Part shown: positions 40,895-49,810 of the stretch, one piece after another
How the letters are laid out: each line of letters begins with the position of its first letter
How positions within the stretch are numbered: the stretch's first letter is position 1
Source of the DNA: Planktomarina sp.
Lineage (GTDB): Bacteria; Pseudomonadota; Alphaproteobacteria; Rhodobacterales; Rhodobacteraceae
Assembly (NCBI GenBank): GCA_016780825.1
Contig: JADHLF010000010.1
Location: forward strand, 1-60,298
Length of the DNA stretch: 60,298 nt
Direction: 5' to 3'
Made by a program: the position numbers and the translations under genes
Notes under the pieces: generated by a model
Told to the model about the DNA's origin: nothing
Seen by the model: the letters and a program-made list of their open reading frames with translations, nothing else
Databases searched by the model: none

Positions 40895-42889
40895 ATGCGT
40901 GTTCTCCTTTATCTTGTGGTCTCTTTGTGTTTTGCAACCTCCGCCCCAGCACAGGACGCGGATGCTCTGGCCTCTCTGCGCGCCGCCTATGCCGCGCAAG
41001 CAAAGGGCAACTGGGACGCGGCGCTCAATCTCGCGGCGCCAGCGGGGCAGGTGGCGGTCGACCTCATTCAATGGGATCGTCTGCGCGCGGGACGGGGTCA
41101 ATTTTCCGAAGCCATTGCCTTCTTAAAGCGCCGCCCTGATTGGCCCGGTTTGCCCTATTTGCGCCAGTGCGCTGAGGCGACCATTGAGGCCGATGCCGCG
41201 CCGAACGATGTGATTGCCTTTTTCGCAGACACTCCGCCGAAGACTGCGAAGGGCGCCTTGCGACTGGCGCAGGCGCTGAATGAAACGGGACAGGTGGCGG
41301 GTGCAATTACAGCGGCCCAATGGGGCTGGAGCAGTTTCAACATGCTGACGAGCCTCGAGGATGAATATATCGAGGCCTTTGGGAAGCATTTGCAAACCCT
41401 GCATGCCGCGCGCTTAGACCTTTTGCTCTGGCAGGGCGATTTGGCCAGTGCGGAACGACTGCTGGGGCGTGTCAGCGCTGGGCAGGCGCATTTGGCCCGG
41501 GCCCGCATTGCGCTGCAAAAGAAGGAAAACGGCGTCACACGCCTTCTGGCCGATGTGCCCAAAACCCTGAAATCCGATCCCGGTTTGGCCTATGACCGGT
41601 TTCAATGGCGGCTCGCGCGCGGTCAAAGAGAGGGCGCCATTGAGCTGATGCTGCAAAGATCCTCTTCTGCCCTGGCTTTGGGGCGGCCTGAGAAATGGGC
41701 CGACCAGCGCATGTCGCTTGCGCGGGATTTCCTGTGGGATGGGGAGTATGCAAAGGCCTATGAGCTGGCTGCAAATCACCATTTGGCGCCAGGAGATGAT
41801 TACGCGGCCTTGGAGTGGCTGGCGGGCTTTATTGCCTTGCGAAAATTGAAGCGCCCCGAGACAGCTTTGGTGCATTTCAAGAACCATGGATCGGCTGTCG
41901 GCAGCGAGATTTCCTTGGGCCGAACCCATTACTGGCAAGGTCGGGTCTTGAAGGATTTGGGCCAAGCCGACAAGGCGCAGCAGGCTTTCACCCAGGGCGC
42001 GCGCTATCAAACCTCATTTTATGGGCTGCTGTCTGCCCAGGAGGCCGGCCTGCCGATGCAGCCCAGTTTGGCTGGACATGAGGTGGAAACAGAATGGCGG
42101 CGGGCAGAGTTTGTGAAGTCCAGCGTTTATGAGGCTGGACTTCTATTGTTTCAGGTCGATCGCTCGCGCTTTGGCGTGCGGTTTTTGACCCATTTGGCAG
42201 AGAGTCAAAGCCCAAAGGGGCTGGCGCAAATGGGACATATGGCCGAAGAGATGGGCCAGCCCTATCTGGAGCTCATGCTGGGCAAGCGCGCGTCGCGCTA
42301 TGGCAAGATGATGGAGCGGCATTTCTACCCGCTGAGCTCCCGATTGATGCGGCCCGGCACAATCGCGCCCGAGTTGGCCCTGGCGATCGCCCGCCGGGAA
42401 AGTGAATTTTTCCCTGGGGCAATTTCAGGGGTTGGCGCGCTGGGCTTGATGCAGGTCATGCCCAGAACAGCCGAGGAAATGGCCGGCAAGTTGGGGATCG
42501 GCTATTCGCGCATCAAGATGCTCAAAGATCCAGATTACAATGCAACAATCGGCATTCGATATCTTGAGGAACTGACAGAAGAATTTGGCAATAGCCCTGT
42601 CCATATCGCCGCCGCCTATAATGCCGGCCCCAGCCGTGCCCATGCCTGGACCGCCAAACTCGGAGATCCGCGGTCGCCGGAGGTTGATGTGATCGATTGG
42701 ATCGAGCAAATTCCATTTAGCGAGACCCGCAACTATGTGATGCGCGTGACCGAAAGCCTGCCCAATTACCGTGCGCGCCTGGCGGGGCAGCCGGTGCCTT
42801 TGCAGTTTTTGCAGGAGCTGAAAGGCGCCTATAGCCCAGAGCCGGCCTTCGCCGCCCCGGCTCTTTCTTTGCGCCCGATTGGCCGGTAA
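40895..42889 (+). CDS. Soluble lytic murein transglycosylase (Slt70-like)
   Basis: A 664-residue periplasmic enzyme that cleaves peptidoglycan glycan strands to 1,6-anhydro products. Residues 1-18 form a signal peptide (MRVLLYLVVSLCFATSAPAQ). The long middle is an alpha-superhelical U domain. The C-terminal SLT domain has ARRESEF (catalytic Glu502), GALGLMQVMPRTAEEM and VHIAAAYNAGPSRAHAW. The start is set at the ATG before the signal peptide, since the longer frame would hide it. It is divergent from dapA. Confidence 0.93.
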   Translation: MRVLLYLVVSLCFATSAPAQDADALASLRAAYAAQAKGNWDAALNLAAPAGQVAVDLIQWDRLRAGRGQFSEAIAFLKRRPDWPGLPYLRQCAEATIEADAAPNDVIAFFADTPPKTAKGALRLAQALNETGQVAGAITAAQWGWSSFNMLTSLEDEYIEAFGKHLQTLHAARLDLLLWQGDLASAERLLGRVSAGQAHLARARIALQKKENGVTRLLADVPKTLKSDPGLAYDRFQWRLARGQREGAIELMLQRSSSALALGRPEKWADQRMSLARDFLWDGEYAKAYELAANHHLAPGDDYAALEWLAGFIALRKLKRPETALVHFKNHGSAVGSEISLGRTHYWQGRVLKDLGQADKAQQAFTQGARYQTSFYGLLSAQEAGLPMQPSLAGHEVETEWRRAEFVKSSVYEAGLLLFQVDRSRFGVRFLTHLAESQSPKGLAQMGHMAEEMGQPYLELMLGKRASRYGKMMERHFYPLSSRLMRPGTIAPELALAIARRESEFFPGAISGVGALGLMQVMPRTAEEMAGKLGIGYSRIKMLKDPDYNATIGIRYLEELTEEFGNSPVHIAAAYNAGPSRAHAWTAKLGDPRSPEVDVIDWIEQIPFSETRNYVMRVTESLPNYRARLAGQPVPLQFLQELKGAYSPEPAFAAPALSLRPIGR

Positions 42890-42936
42890 GGGCTCCATGC
42901 CATAACCGCCCAGGTGCTGTTTTGGCATTGCGCGGC

Positions 42937-43809
42937 TTAGCTCTTAGCCACCCTTGCGCGCCAGAGGGTGAACAGTCCGGCAGCGACAACCAAAAGGGCG
43001 CCGATGGCCACATTCGGACGCACAACCTCACCAAAAACCAAAACGCCGATGGAGGCGCCGAACACCAATTGCAAATAGGTGAAGGGCTGTACCGCGCTGG
43101 CCTCCGCCACTTCATAACAGCGAATAAGCAACCAATGCCCCACGGCCCCGGTGCAGCACAGGCAGAGCATCAAGAGCCAGTCGCTCGGGCTCATGTTTTC
43201 AAAATGAAACGCGCCAATGACACTCATCAACAGGCATCCCATTACACCGGTCCAAAAGAAACTGGTTGCAGTGCTGTCGAGGCGGGCGACATAGCGGGTG
43301 AGCAGGCTGTAAAGCGCGAACATGAAAGCCGCAACAAAGGGAATGATCGCATAGGGGGAGAAGACCCCGAAGCCGGGCTCTAAGATCACCAAGACCCCGC
43401 AAAACCCAACGGCAATGGCAAGCCACCGCCGCCAACCGACTGTTTCGCCGAGAATGGGGCCTGAGAGCGCCGCGACAATGAGCGTGTATGCTGAGAAAAT
43501 CGCGAGGCTTTCAACCATGCCGAGCAGGGTAAAGCCGGTGACCATGACGCAGATTTCTGCGGCCAAAAGCACCCCGCGGAAGGCCTGAAGTACGGGTTGT
43601 TTGGTGCGCGCTGCATTGCGCAATCCCCCAGCCTGCTTGGCCGAAACGGTCATGACGAAAGCGGCAAAAAACCAATAGCGCACCATAACAACCATATAGA
43701 CATTATAGGTCGAGGAGAGGTGCAGGCTCAAACCATCCTGAAGCGAAAAGATCAGGGTTGTCGCCACCATAAGCAGGACCCCAAGCCGCGTGTTGGTGCC
43801 GGCACTCAT
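42937..43809 (-). CDS. DMT superfamily (EamA) transporter
   Basis: A 290-residue membrane protein with about ten hydrophobic segments arranged as two EamA repeats. Each half ends in a helix of the kind LAIAVGFCGVLVILEPG and IGALLVVAAGLFTLW. The substrate is unknown. Relatives export amino acids or other small metabolites. Its start overlaps the mnmD stop by 4 bases. Confidence 0.87.
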   Translation of the reverse strand: MSAGTNTRLGVLLMVATTLIFSLQDGLSLHLSSTYNVYMVVMVRYWFFAAFVMTVSAKQAGGLRNAARTKQPVLQAFRGVLLAAEICVMVTGFTLLGMVESLAIFSAYTLIVAALSGPILGETVGWRRWLAIAVGFCGVLVILEPGFGVFSPYAIIPFVAAFMFALYSLLTRYVARLDSTATSFFWTGVMGCLLMSVIGAFHFENMSPSDWLLMLCLCCTGAVGHWLLIRCYEVAEASAVQPFTYLQLVFGASIGVLVFGEVVRPNVAIGALLVVAAGLFTLWRARVAKS

Positions 43810-44468
43810 GGTTTAACGCCCCGCGTCATGTGCCTTTTGCGGCCAAAGCCGGGGCAACGGGTGACGTCAAATCCACCCGCTTGCAACCCTCGGCGGACAA
43901 AGCCCGCGGCCGTGTAGGTGGCGCAGCTTCCGCCCGTTTTGGTATGCGCGGCCACCTCGGCCATGAGGCTGGCTTCCCAGAGCTCTGGATTTTTGGCAGG
44001 CGAAAACCCATCCAGAAACCAAGCATCCGCCTGGCCTGACCATTTGGGCAGGGTGTCGCGGGCGTCACCCAATATCAGCTCAAAGCGCAAGTCCGGCAGG
44101 GTGATGCGGCTGCCCCACAAGGGCGCCAATTCCAAGGCGAGCTCTTGCAACGGCGCGAAGGCTTCATGGGCCGTGATCATTTGATCTGGCGACAAGGGGA
44201 AGGCTTCAAAGCTTGTGAAGTGCAAAACACCGGCTTGCCCCGAGCGCCGCCAAGCGGCCAGGGCGACCAAAAGGTTCAACCCTGTGCCAAACCCCAATTC
44301 GGCGATATGGAATCCATCGCAATAGCGGTCGGGCAGATGGTTGCCTGCGAGAAACACATGCTCCGTTTCCGCCAACCCATCGTCGAGCGAGAAATAAGGG
44401 TCATCAAATTTTGTGGAGAAGGGCGTGTCTGCGCGCCATTCTATGCTATGGGGCTGGTGGTTGAGCAT
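43806..44468 (-). CDS. mnmD: tRNA 5-(aminomethyl)-2-thiouridine methyltransferase, MnmD type
   Basis: A 220-residue SAM-dependent methyltransferase equal to the N-terminal half of the fused MnmC. The family N-terminus is FDDPYFSLDDGLAETEHVFL, the SAM loop is IAELGFGTGLNLLVAL, and LILGDARDTLP and AWFLDGFSPAKNPELW give the NPPY-like and D-G-F-S-P-x-x-N-P motifs. It would methylate the wobble uridine side chain. The FAD-oxidase half of MnmC is absent here, but a candidate lies divergently 39 bases away. Confidence 0.92.
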   Translation of the reverse strand: MLNHQPHSIEWRADTPFSTKFDDPYFSLDDGLAETEHVFLAGNHLPDRYCDGFHIAELGFGTGLNLLVALAAWRRSGQAGVLHFTSFEAFPLSPDQMITAHEAFAPLQELALELAPLWGSRITLPDLRFELILGDARDTLPKWSGQADAWFLDGFSPAKNPELWEASLMAEVAAHTKTGGSCATYTAAGFVRRGLQAGGFDVTRCPGFGRKRHMTRGVKP

Positions 44469-44507
44469 GGTCTACCCTAAGTATTTTCACGACCATGCAG
44501 AAGGGCG

Positions 44508-45572
44508 ATGATTTTGGCAATTGCTGATGTAACGATTCTTGGGGCCGGTGTCTTTGGCCTGTCGATTGCCTTTTGTGCCGCGCAGCGCGGCGCGCGGGTG
44601 CGGGTGATCGATCCCAATGGCGTGGCGCAGGGGGCAAGTGGCGGGCTGGTTGGAGCTTTGGCGCCCCATACGCCGGATCTATGGCTGCCCAAAAAGCAAT
44701 TCCAGTTGGAAAGCCTTTTGCTCGCGCGTGAGTTTTGGCCGGAGGTGGAGCGGCTATCGGGTTTGCCGACTGGCTATGCCTCGCATGGGCGGTTGCAACC
44801 CATCAATGAAGAAAGATTGATTGCGCTGGCGCTGTCACGCATTGGAGATGCTCAGACCAATTGGGGCGATGCGGCGGTTTGGGAGGTCATCTCAGCCAGC
44901 CAAGCCGGGCCCTGGGCACCGCCTTCTGCGACGGGACAGTTGGTGCGCGATACGCTTTCGGCCCATATTCACCCGCGTCAGGCCACCAAAGCGCTGGGGC
45001 AGGCGGTGTTGGAGCTTGGCGGGGTGATCACAGCCGCCGGCGCGCGCCAAGGCGCGATTGTGGATGCGCGTGGCTGGCGTGGCCTGGTCGAGATGTCACA
45101 GGTTTTGGGCACAGAGATCGGCAATGGGGTCAAGGGGCAAGCGGCCTTGCTGGATATGGCCCGCCCCGGCGCGGCGCAGCTCTTCGCAGAGGGGCTGCAT
45201 GTGGTGCCGCATTTGGATGGCACTGTGGCCATTGGTTCGACCAGTGAGCGGTATTTTAAATCGGTAGATCAGACCGACGGCCAGCTTGATGACTTGATTG
45301 CCAAGGCCAAGCGCTTATTTCCAGAGTTGCGCGACGCCCCTGTGATCGAGCGTTGGGCCGGGGTGAGGCCGCGCGCCTTTACCCGCGCGCCTATGTTGGG
45401 CCAGCATCCGGTTCATTCGGATTGGTTTATCGCCAATGGCGGATTTAAAATTGGTTTTGGGATGGCGCCAAAGATTGCTCAGGTGATGACCGCATTTATC
45501 TTAGATGGCGAGGATCAGATTCCAGAGGATTTTAAAGCGGCGGCAAGTTTGAGGCGCAAAAATGATGGGTAA
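44508..45572 (+). CDS. FAD-dependent oxidoreductase (DAO family; possible MnmC oxidase partner)
   Basis: A 354-residue D-amino-acid-oxidase-type flavoprotein. The N-terminal dinucleotide motif is VTILGAGVFGLSIAFCAAQRG, followed by GASGGLVGALAPH. The C-terminal region has IERWAGVRPRAFTRAPMLGQ and FIANGGFKIGFGMAPKIAQ. The A-S-G-x-x-x-G-A-L-x-P stretch resembles the FAD half of MnmC, and the neighbour is MnmD. It may therefore remove the carboxymethyl group of the wobble base, but a glycine/sarcosine oxidase-type function is equally possible. It overlaps the VOC gene downstream. Confidence 0.8.
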   Translation: MILAIADVTILGAGVFGLSIAFCAAQRGARVRVIDPNGVAQGASGGLVGALAPHTPDLWLPKKQFQLESLLLAREFWPEVERLSGLPTGYASHGRLQPINEERLIALALSRIGDAQTNWGDAAVWEVISASQAGPWAPPSATGQLVRDTLSAHIHPRQATKALGQAVLELGGVITAAGARQGAIVDARGWRGLVEMSQVLGTEIGNGVKGQAALLDMARPGAAQLFAEGLHVVPHLDGTVAIGSTSERYFKSVDQTDGQLDDLIAKAKRLFPELRDAPVIERWAGVRPRAFTRAPMLGQHPVHSDWFIANGGFKIGFGMAPKIAQVMTAFILDGEDQIPEDFKAAASLRRKNDG

Positions 45573-45972
45573 AACTCCCCCGATGATCACCAGCCTAGAT
45601 CACTTGGTTTTGACGGTGACGGATATGGTGGCAAGCGTCGCGTTTTACCGGGATATCTTGGGAATGCAGGCGATTGAATTTGAAGCGGCTGATGGCAGCC
45701 GGCGTTGGGCCTTGGCCTTTGGCGCGCAAAAAATCAATTTGCATCCGGCACAGGCCCCTTTTGCACCCCATGCCGCCAAGCCGCGTGCCGGGGCGGCGGA
45801 TCTGTGCTTTTTATCGCCAACCCCGCTGGAGGCCTGGTCCACATATTTCGAGGCCTGTGGACAACAAGTTATAGATGGGCCTGTGCAGCGCAGCGGGGCG
45901 CTTGGACCAATCGTCTCGCTTTATATTTGTGACCCGGATGGAAATCTTCTAGAAATTGCCAACCAAATTTAG
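45562..45972 (+). CDS. VOC family (glyoxalase/dioxygenase fold) protein
   Basis: A 136-residue vicinal-oxygen-chelate protein made of two beta-alpha-beta-beta-beta modules: ITSLDHLVLTVTDMVASVAFYRDILGM in the first and LYICDPDGNLLEIA in the second. Histidine in LDHLVL and glutamate in NLLEIA are the expected metal ligands. Relatives include glyoxalase I, FosA-like resistance enzymes and ring-cleavage dioxygenases. This one is not assignable. Its start overlaps the FAD oxidoreductase gene by 11 bases. ATGs at 45562 and 45565 are equally usable. Confidence 0.87.
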   Translation: MMGKTPPMITSLDHLVLTVTDMVASVAFYRDILGMQAIEFEAADGSRRWALAFGAQKINLHPAQAPFAPHAAKPRAGAADLCFLSPTPLEAWSTYFEACGQQVIDGPVQRSGALGPIVSLYICDPDGNLLEIANQI

Positions 45973-45992
45973 AAGGGCTCCGGGACCGGCCC

Positions 45993-46358
45993 TTATGTGC
46001 GGTCGCCTTGATAGGGCAGGAAAGCCTCAATCGCGGCGCTGGCAATGACGATAACATTGCCGGTATCGGGATTGGTGACATTTTGCCCACCAAAAACTGC
46101 CCGCACCTCGGCGCGACCGCGTGGCAGAGTTGATGCCAGCGCTTCTGTGTCCACTTGCGCCGGGTCTTGGACGCCCACGGTCACCTGAACGCGCATCTCT
46201 TGCGGGGTGAGGCCAAGTGCGGGTTCTAGGGCTTGGAACATTGGAATCGCGGAATGTCGAAAAGCGTCTTCAATCGCGCGGCCTGCGGCTTTGGTATAAT
46301 CCTGACCATATTGATCATTACCCATGCCCATTTCGATAATGAATCTTTGATCGCTCAT
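45993..46358 (-). CDS. Lin0512 family protein (copy 1)
   Basis: A 121-residue protein of the Lin0512 family (PF09585 type). The N-terminal hallmark FIIEMGMGNDQYGQDYTKAAGRA is split over two blocks, followed by IEDAFRHSAIPMF, a beta-rich centre (VQVTVGVQDPAQVD) and a region ending VIVIASAAIEAFL. The function is unknown. Its ATG overlaps the stop of the second Lin0512 gene by 4 bases, so the two are co-translated. Family identification is by recognition of the M-G-M-G-N-D and D-Y-T-K-A-A motifs. Confidence 0.85.
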   Translation of the reverse strand: MSDQRFIIEMGMGNDQYGQDYTKAAGRAIEDAFRHSAIPMFQALEPALGLTPQEMRVQVTVGVQDPAQVDTEALASTLPRGRAEVRAVFGGQNVTNPDTGNVIVIASAAIEAFLPYQGDRT

Positions 46359-46702
46359 GAGGCCAACTCCAAATCCAAGGAAACAGAAATCGCAACATTT
46401 GCCATCACCGTGGGAAGCCCATCTGGACGCGGCACATCAAGGCCGCCGGGAACCACCGTGACCTGAACTTGGCCATAGGGAAAGATCTCTGCCACAGCAT
46501 CGATATCCACCGAAGAAGGGCTTTGCACGGCCACTTCCACATCAATCAGCATATCGGTTTTCGCCTTGCCAAATAATTCTGCCAGGTTGATCGAATTGTG
46601 CCACAGCGCATCCTTGACGCCGCGCACTGCGGCTTGGGTGTAGTCTTTCCGGCGCAGGGAGGCGCCCATGCCAAACTCTGTCAGCAATCGTTTTACGGCC
46701 AT
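46355..46702 (-). CDS. Lin0512 family protein (copy 2)
   Basis: A 115-residue paralogue of the downstream gene. It has RLLTEFGMGASLRRKDYTQAA, VKDALWHNSINLAELFG and the same beta-rich layout (VEVAVQSPSSVDIDAVAEIF). The ligand-like M-G-x-x-x-x-x-D-Y-T motif is kept, while the N-D pair of copy 1 is not. Two ATGs are possible. 46702 is preferred because GAGG lies 8 bases before it, whereas 46708 leaves only 2. The pair probably forms a hetero-oligomer. cobO lies 21 bases upstream in the same direction. Confidence 0.82.
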   Translation of the reverse strand: MAVKRLLTEFGMGASLRRKDYTQAAVRGVKDALWHNSINLAELFGKAKTDMLIDVEVAVQSPSSVDIDAVAEIFPYGQVQVTVVPGGLDVPRPDGLPTVMANVAISVSLDLELAS

Positions 46703-46723
46703 GGCCATACCCTCGCTTTATCG

Positions 46724-47332
46724 TTAAAATTCAACGCCGATTTGCGCCTTAATGCCGGAGCGGAAGGGATGTTTGATCAGCTCCATTTCAGTCACCAAAT
46801 CCGCCGCTTCAATCAAATCTGCATGGGCGTTGCGCCCGGTGAGCACCACATGGGTCATGGGCGGTTTTTCATCGCGCAAAAAGGCGATGACCTCCTGGAT
46901 ATCAAGGTAATCATAACGCAGAGCGATATTGATCTCATCCAACAGCACCATGTGATTGCTCTCATCACTGATCAGCTCTTTGGCTTTGGCCCAAGCGGCC
47001 TGGGCCATTTCGGTATCGCGGGTTTTGTCTTGGGTTTCCCAAGTGAACCCCTCTCCCATGGTATGAAACGCGCAGAGATCGGTGAAATGCTCCAAGATCA
47101 GATCCCGTTCGCCTGTGCTCATTCCGCCTTTGATGAACTGAACCACGGCACATTTGCGCTTATGGGCAATATGGCGAAAAATCATGTTGAAGGCCGCGGA
47201 GGATTTGCCCTTTCCCTTACCGGTATGAACGATCACCAAGCCTTTTTCGTCGGTTTTGGTTGCCATGATCTTGTCCCGCGCGGCTTTTTTCTTGGCCATT
47301 TTCATGGCATGGCGATCAACATCTTCACTCAT
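46724..47332 (-). CDS. cobO: Cob(I)yrinic acid a,c-diamide adenosyltransferase
   Basis: CobO (BtuR/CobA type) transfers the adenosyl group from ATP to the cobalt of corrinoids in B12 synthesis or salvage. The 202-residue protein has a basic N-terminal arm, the P-loop HTGKGKGKSSAAF (GKGKGKSS at 38-45), VVQFIKGGMSTGERDL, VLLDEINIALRYDYLD and HVVLTGRNAHADLIEAADLVTEM in two blocks. It heads a run with two Lin0512 genes. Confidence 0.95.
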   Translation of the reverse strand: MSEDVDRHAMKMAKKKAARDKIMATKTDEKGLVIVHTGKGKGKSSAAFNMIFRHIAHKRKCAVVQFIKGGMSTGERDLILEHFTDLCAFHTMGEGFTWETQDKTRDTEMAQAAWAKAKELISDESNHMVLLDEINIALRYDYLDIQEVIAFLRDEKPPMTHVVLTGRNAHADLIEAADLVTEMELIKHPFRSGIKAQIGVEF

Positions 47333-47422
47333 GGTGGGCTCCTGTAATTTCGCGTCAGTTTACCGTCTCGGGGCGTGGACGCAAGCAAGGCTTTGTTAAC
47401 CATATCTTGGCACGAATGGTCT

Positions 47423-47827
47423 ATGCGCTTTCTTTGGATTCTTCTGCCGCTTTTGGCCTGCAATACGCCCTCCTTTGAGTTTTCTGGCGTACCGGCACAG
47501 CGGGTGATTGTCGAGAAATCGGTTTTCGACGTGCGAATGATCGGGGACCGGGCCGAAGCGATCCGCATCAATCGCGAATGGGCGCCACATTTGGGCTACA
47601 CGGCCGCCCGCTTTGCCCGCGCATTCGAAGCCGCCAGCGGTTGCACAGTGCGCCCCAATTCCATGCAGGGCGATCAGGTGGTGATGCAGGCACGGCTGAA
47701 GTGCGCCATCCCGCGGCGCAGCAACCCTTTTCCTCAAAGGCGCTCCCTTGATTGCAGCATCTTTGAGAGCACGCCGGGGATGATAATCTGTGACGAGATT
47801 TATCCTGTAGCCGTGCCGGGCGGGTAG
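47423..47827 (+). CDS. Conserved hypothetical lipoprotein
   Basis: A 134-residue protein with a short lipoprotein signal, MRFLWILLPLLACNTP, lipidated at Cys13. The mature part has FDVRMIGDRAEAIRINREWAP and three further pairs of interest: ASGCTVRP, LKCAIPRR and LDCSIF with MIICDE, giving four cysteines that could form disulfides. I do not recognise a named family. The start at 47423 is chosen so that the signal peptide is N-terminal. It is divergent from cobO. Confidence 0.7.
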   Translation: MRFLWILLPLLACNTPSFEFSGVPAQRVIVEKSVFDVRMIGDRAEAIRINREWAPHLGYTAARFARAFEAASGCTVRPNSMQGDQVVMQARLKCAIPRRSNPFPQRRSLDCSIFESTPGMIICDEIYPVAVPGG

Positions 47828-47849
47828 TGCGCGCCCTGATGTGAACGAT

Positions 47850-48824
47850 TTAGGACACCAAATGGCAAGCGGTGCGATGCCCACCGTCGTGGGCAACCAA
47901 TGCGGGCTCCTGCCGATGGCAGAGCTCTTGCGCCACTGGGCAGCGATTGGCGAAGCGGCAGCCTTTGGGCAGGTTCACCGGGTCGGGAGGATCGCCGGGG
48001 ATTAAGATGCGTTTTTGGCTGGCCCGTTTCACCCGGTCGACGGTCGGCACGGCAGAGAGCAGCGCTTGCGTATAGGGATGGCGCGGCGCCGTGAACAAAC
48101 TCATGCGGTCTGCATGCTCGACGATCCGGCCCATATACATCACCGCGATGCTGTCACTCATGTGCTGCACAACTCCGAGGTCATGGCTGATGAATAAATA
48201 GGTCAAGCCAAAGTCTTTTTGCAGTTTGCGCAGTAGGTTCAATATTTGCGCCTGCACCGCTACATCCAAGGCGGATACGGGCTCATCGCAGATGATCAAT
48301 TCGGGCTGGGTGGCCAGAGCGCGCGCGATGCCAATACGTTGGCGTTGCCCGCCTGAGAATTGATGCGGAAAAAGCCGTTGTTGTTCGGGCCGCAGACCCA
48401 CCGCTTGGAATAAATCCTCAACAATCTGGGTTTTCTCTTCCACGGACTTATTGGACAGGCTGTCCAAAGGCTCGCGCACAATCGCTTCTGCCCGCTGGCG
48501 CGGGTTGAGGCTGGAATAGGGGTCTTGGAAAATGAATTGCACTTTTTGCCGGAAGGCGCGCAGATCCTCATCTTGGGTGTGTAGCACATCTTGATCGCCA
48601 AGGCGCACGGAGCCGCTATGGGCTTTCACCAATCGGGCCACCGCCAGCGCGGCTGTCGTCTTGCCAGATCCGCTTTCCCCCACAATGGCGAGCGTTTCGC
48701 CCTTTTTGACGGCAAAGGAGATGTCATCAACCGCATAGAGATAGGATTTTCTGCCCCAGCCGCCGCCGCGCTTGACTTCAAATCTCACGGTTAGGTTTTC
48801 GACAGACAATAGATCAGACATCAT
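47850..48824 (-). CDS. Peptide/nickel-type ABC transporter ATP-binding protein (DppF-like)
   Basis: A 324-residue ATPase. Walker A is VGESGSGKTTAALA, the Q-loop is IFQDPYSSLNPRQ, the signature is FSGGQRQRIGIARALA and Walker B is LIICDEPVSALD. The C-terminal cysteine-rich tail typical of oligopeptide ATPases is present (GCRFANRCPVAQELC), and such tails often bind an iron-sulfur cluster. It pairs with the DppD-like ATPase to drive the permeases upstream. The ATG at 48824 overlaps that gene's stop by 4 bases. It is the last gene of the operon. Confidence 0.94.
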   Translation of the reverse strand: MMSDLLSVENLTVRFEVKRGGGWGRKSYLYAVDDISFAVKKGETLAIVGESGSGKTTAALAVARLVKAHSGSVRLGDQDVLHTQDEDLRAFRQKVQFIFQDPYSSLNPRQRAEAIVREPLDSLSNKSVEEKTQIVEDLFQAVGLRPEQQRLFPHQFSGGQRQRIGIARALATQPELIICDEPVSALDVAVQAQILNLLRKLQKDFGLTYLFISHDLGVVQHMSDSIAVMYMGRIVEHADRMSLFTAPRHPYTQALLSAVPTVDRVKRASQKRILIPGDPPDPVNLPKGCRFANRCPVAQELCHRQEPALVAHDGGHRTACHLVS

Positions 48825-49810
48825 AGTTCTCCCGCATGCCAACAATCGGCGGATTGTGCATTGGCGAATTCTTGCGGCTTAGGCCGGCCGGCCAAACAGG
48901 CCTCGGTGAGATAGCGACAACGGGAGGCAAAGAGGCATTGATCTTTGCCAAAGTCCCGCAGGCTGGGCACGATGCCAGGCACCTCCAGCAAATCATGACG
49001 GGTGGCGCTCAATTCGCTTTGAATATGCGGCACGCATTCAATCAAACCTTTGGTGTAAGGATGGCGGGGGTGATCGATGATCTGATCGACCGGTCCCAAC
49101 TCCGCCTTACGACCGGCATACATGACGATCATTCGCTCGGCCATCTCTGCCACCGCGCCCATGTCATGGGTGATCAAAATAATGGCGGCACCGGTTTGTT
49201 TGCGCAAATCGCCCAGCAGGTCAAAAATTTGCGCCTGAACGGTGACGTCTAGCGCCGTTGTCGGCTCATCGGCGATGAGAATTTTTGGCGCACAGGCCAG
49301 AGCCGTGGCGATCATCGCTCTTTGCCTTTGCCCGCCGGACATTTGAAACGGGTAATCGCCGGCGCGGCCCTTGGGGTTGGGGATGCGCACCGCGTCCAAA
49401 AGCGCGATGGCCTGTTCCCAGGCCGCTTTGCGCGACAGGCCTTGATGCGCGCGCAGCACCTCTGCAATTTGCTCACCGATGGTCAGCACCGGATTGAGAG
49501 AGGTCATTGGCTCTTGAAAAATCATAGAGATGTCATTGCCGCGAATTTTGCGCAGCCGCGCGTCGTTGGCTTGGGCCAGGTCCTCACCTTCAAACAGAAT
49601 ATGTCCGCCGGCAATACGGCCAACATTGGCAGGCAGAAGCCCCATGAGCGCCAATGCGGTCATTGACTTACCGCAGCCGCTTTCGCCGACAAAGCTTAGG
49701 GTTTCGCCAGCGTTCAAGCTGAAGGAGAGATCATCGATGACCGGGGCAACCCCGTCGCGTGTGGTCAACTCAATGGTGAGGTTTTGAACGTCTAAGAGTG
49801 GGCTCATCAT
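48821..49810 (-). CDS. Peptide/nickel-type ABC transporter ATP-binding protein (DppD-like)
   Basis: A 329-residue ATPase with Walker A VGESGCGKSMTALALMG, Q-loop IFQEPMTSLNPVLTI, signature MSGGQRQRAMIATALA, Walker B ILIADEPTTALDVTVQ and the C-terminal oligopeptide-type extension with cysteines (CLFASRCRYLTEACLAG). It forms the second half of the ATPase heterodimer with the downstream gene. The start overlaps the permease gene by 4 bases. Confidence 0.94.
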   Translation of the reverse strand: MMSPLLDVQNLTIELTTRDGVAPVIDDLSFSLNAGETLSFVGESGCGKSMTALALMGLLPANVGRIAGGHILFEGEDLAQANDARLRKIRGNDISMIFQEPMTSLNPVLTIGEQIAEVLRAHQGLSRKAAWEQAIALLDAVRIPNPKGRAGDYPFQMSGGQRQRAMIATALACAPKILIADEPTTALDVTVQAQIFDLLGDLRKQTGAAIILITHDMGAVAEMAERMIVMYAGRKAELGPVDQIIDHPRHPYTKGLIECVPHIQSELSATRHDLLEVPGIVPSLRDFGKDQCLFASRCRYLTEACLAGRPKPQEFANAQSADCWHAGEL

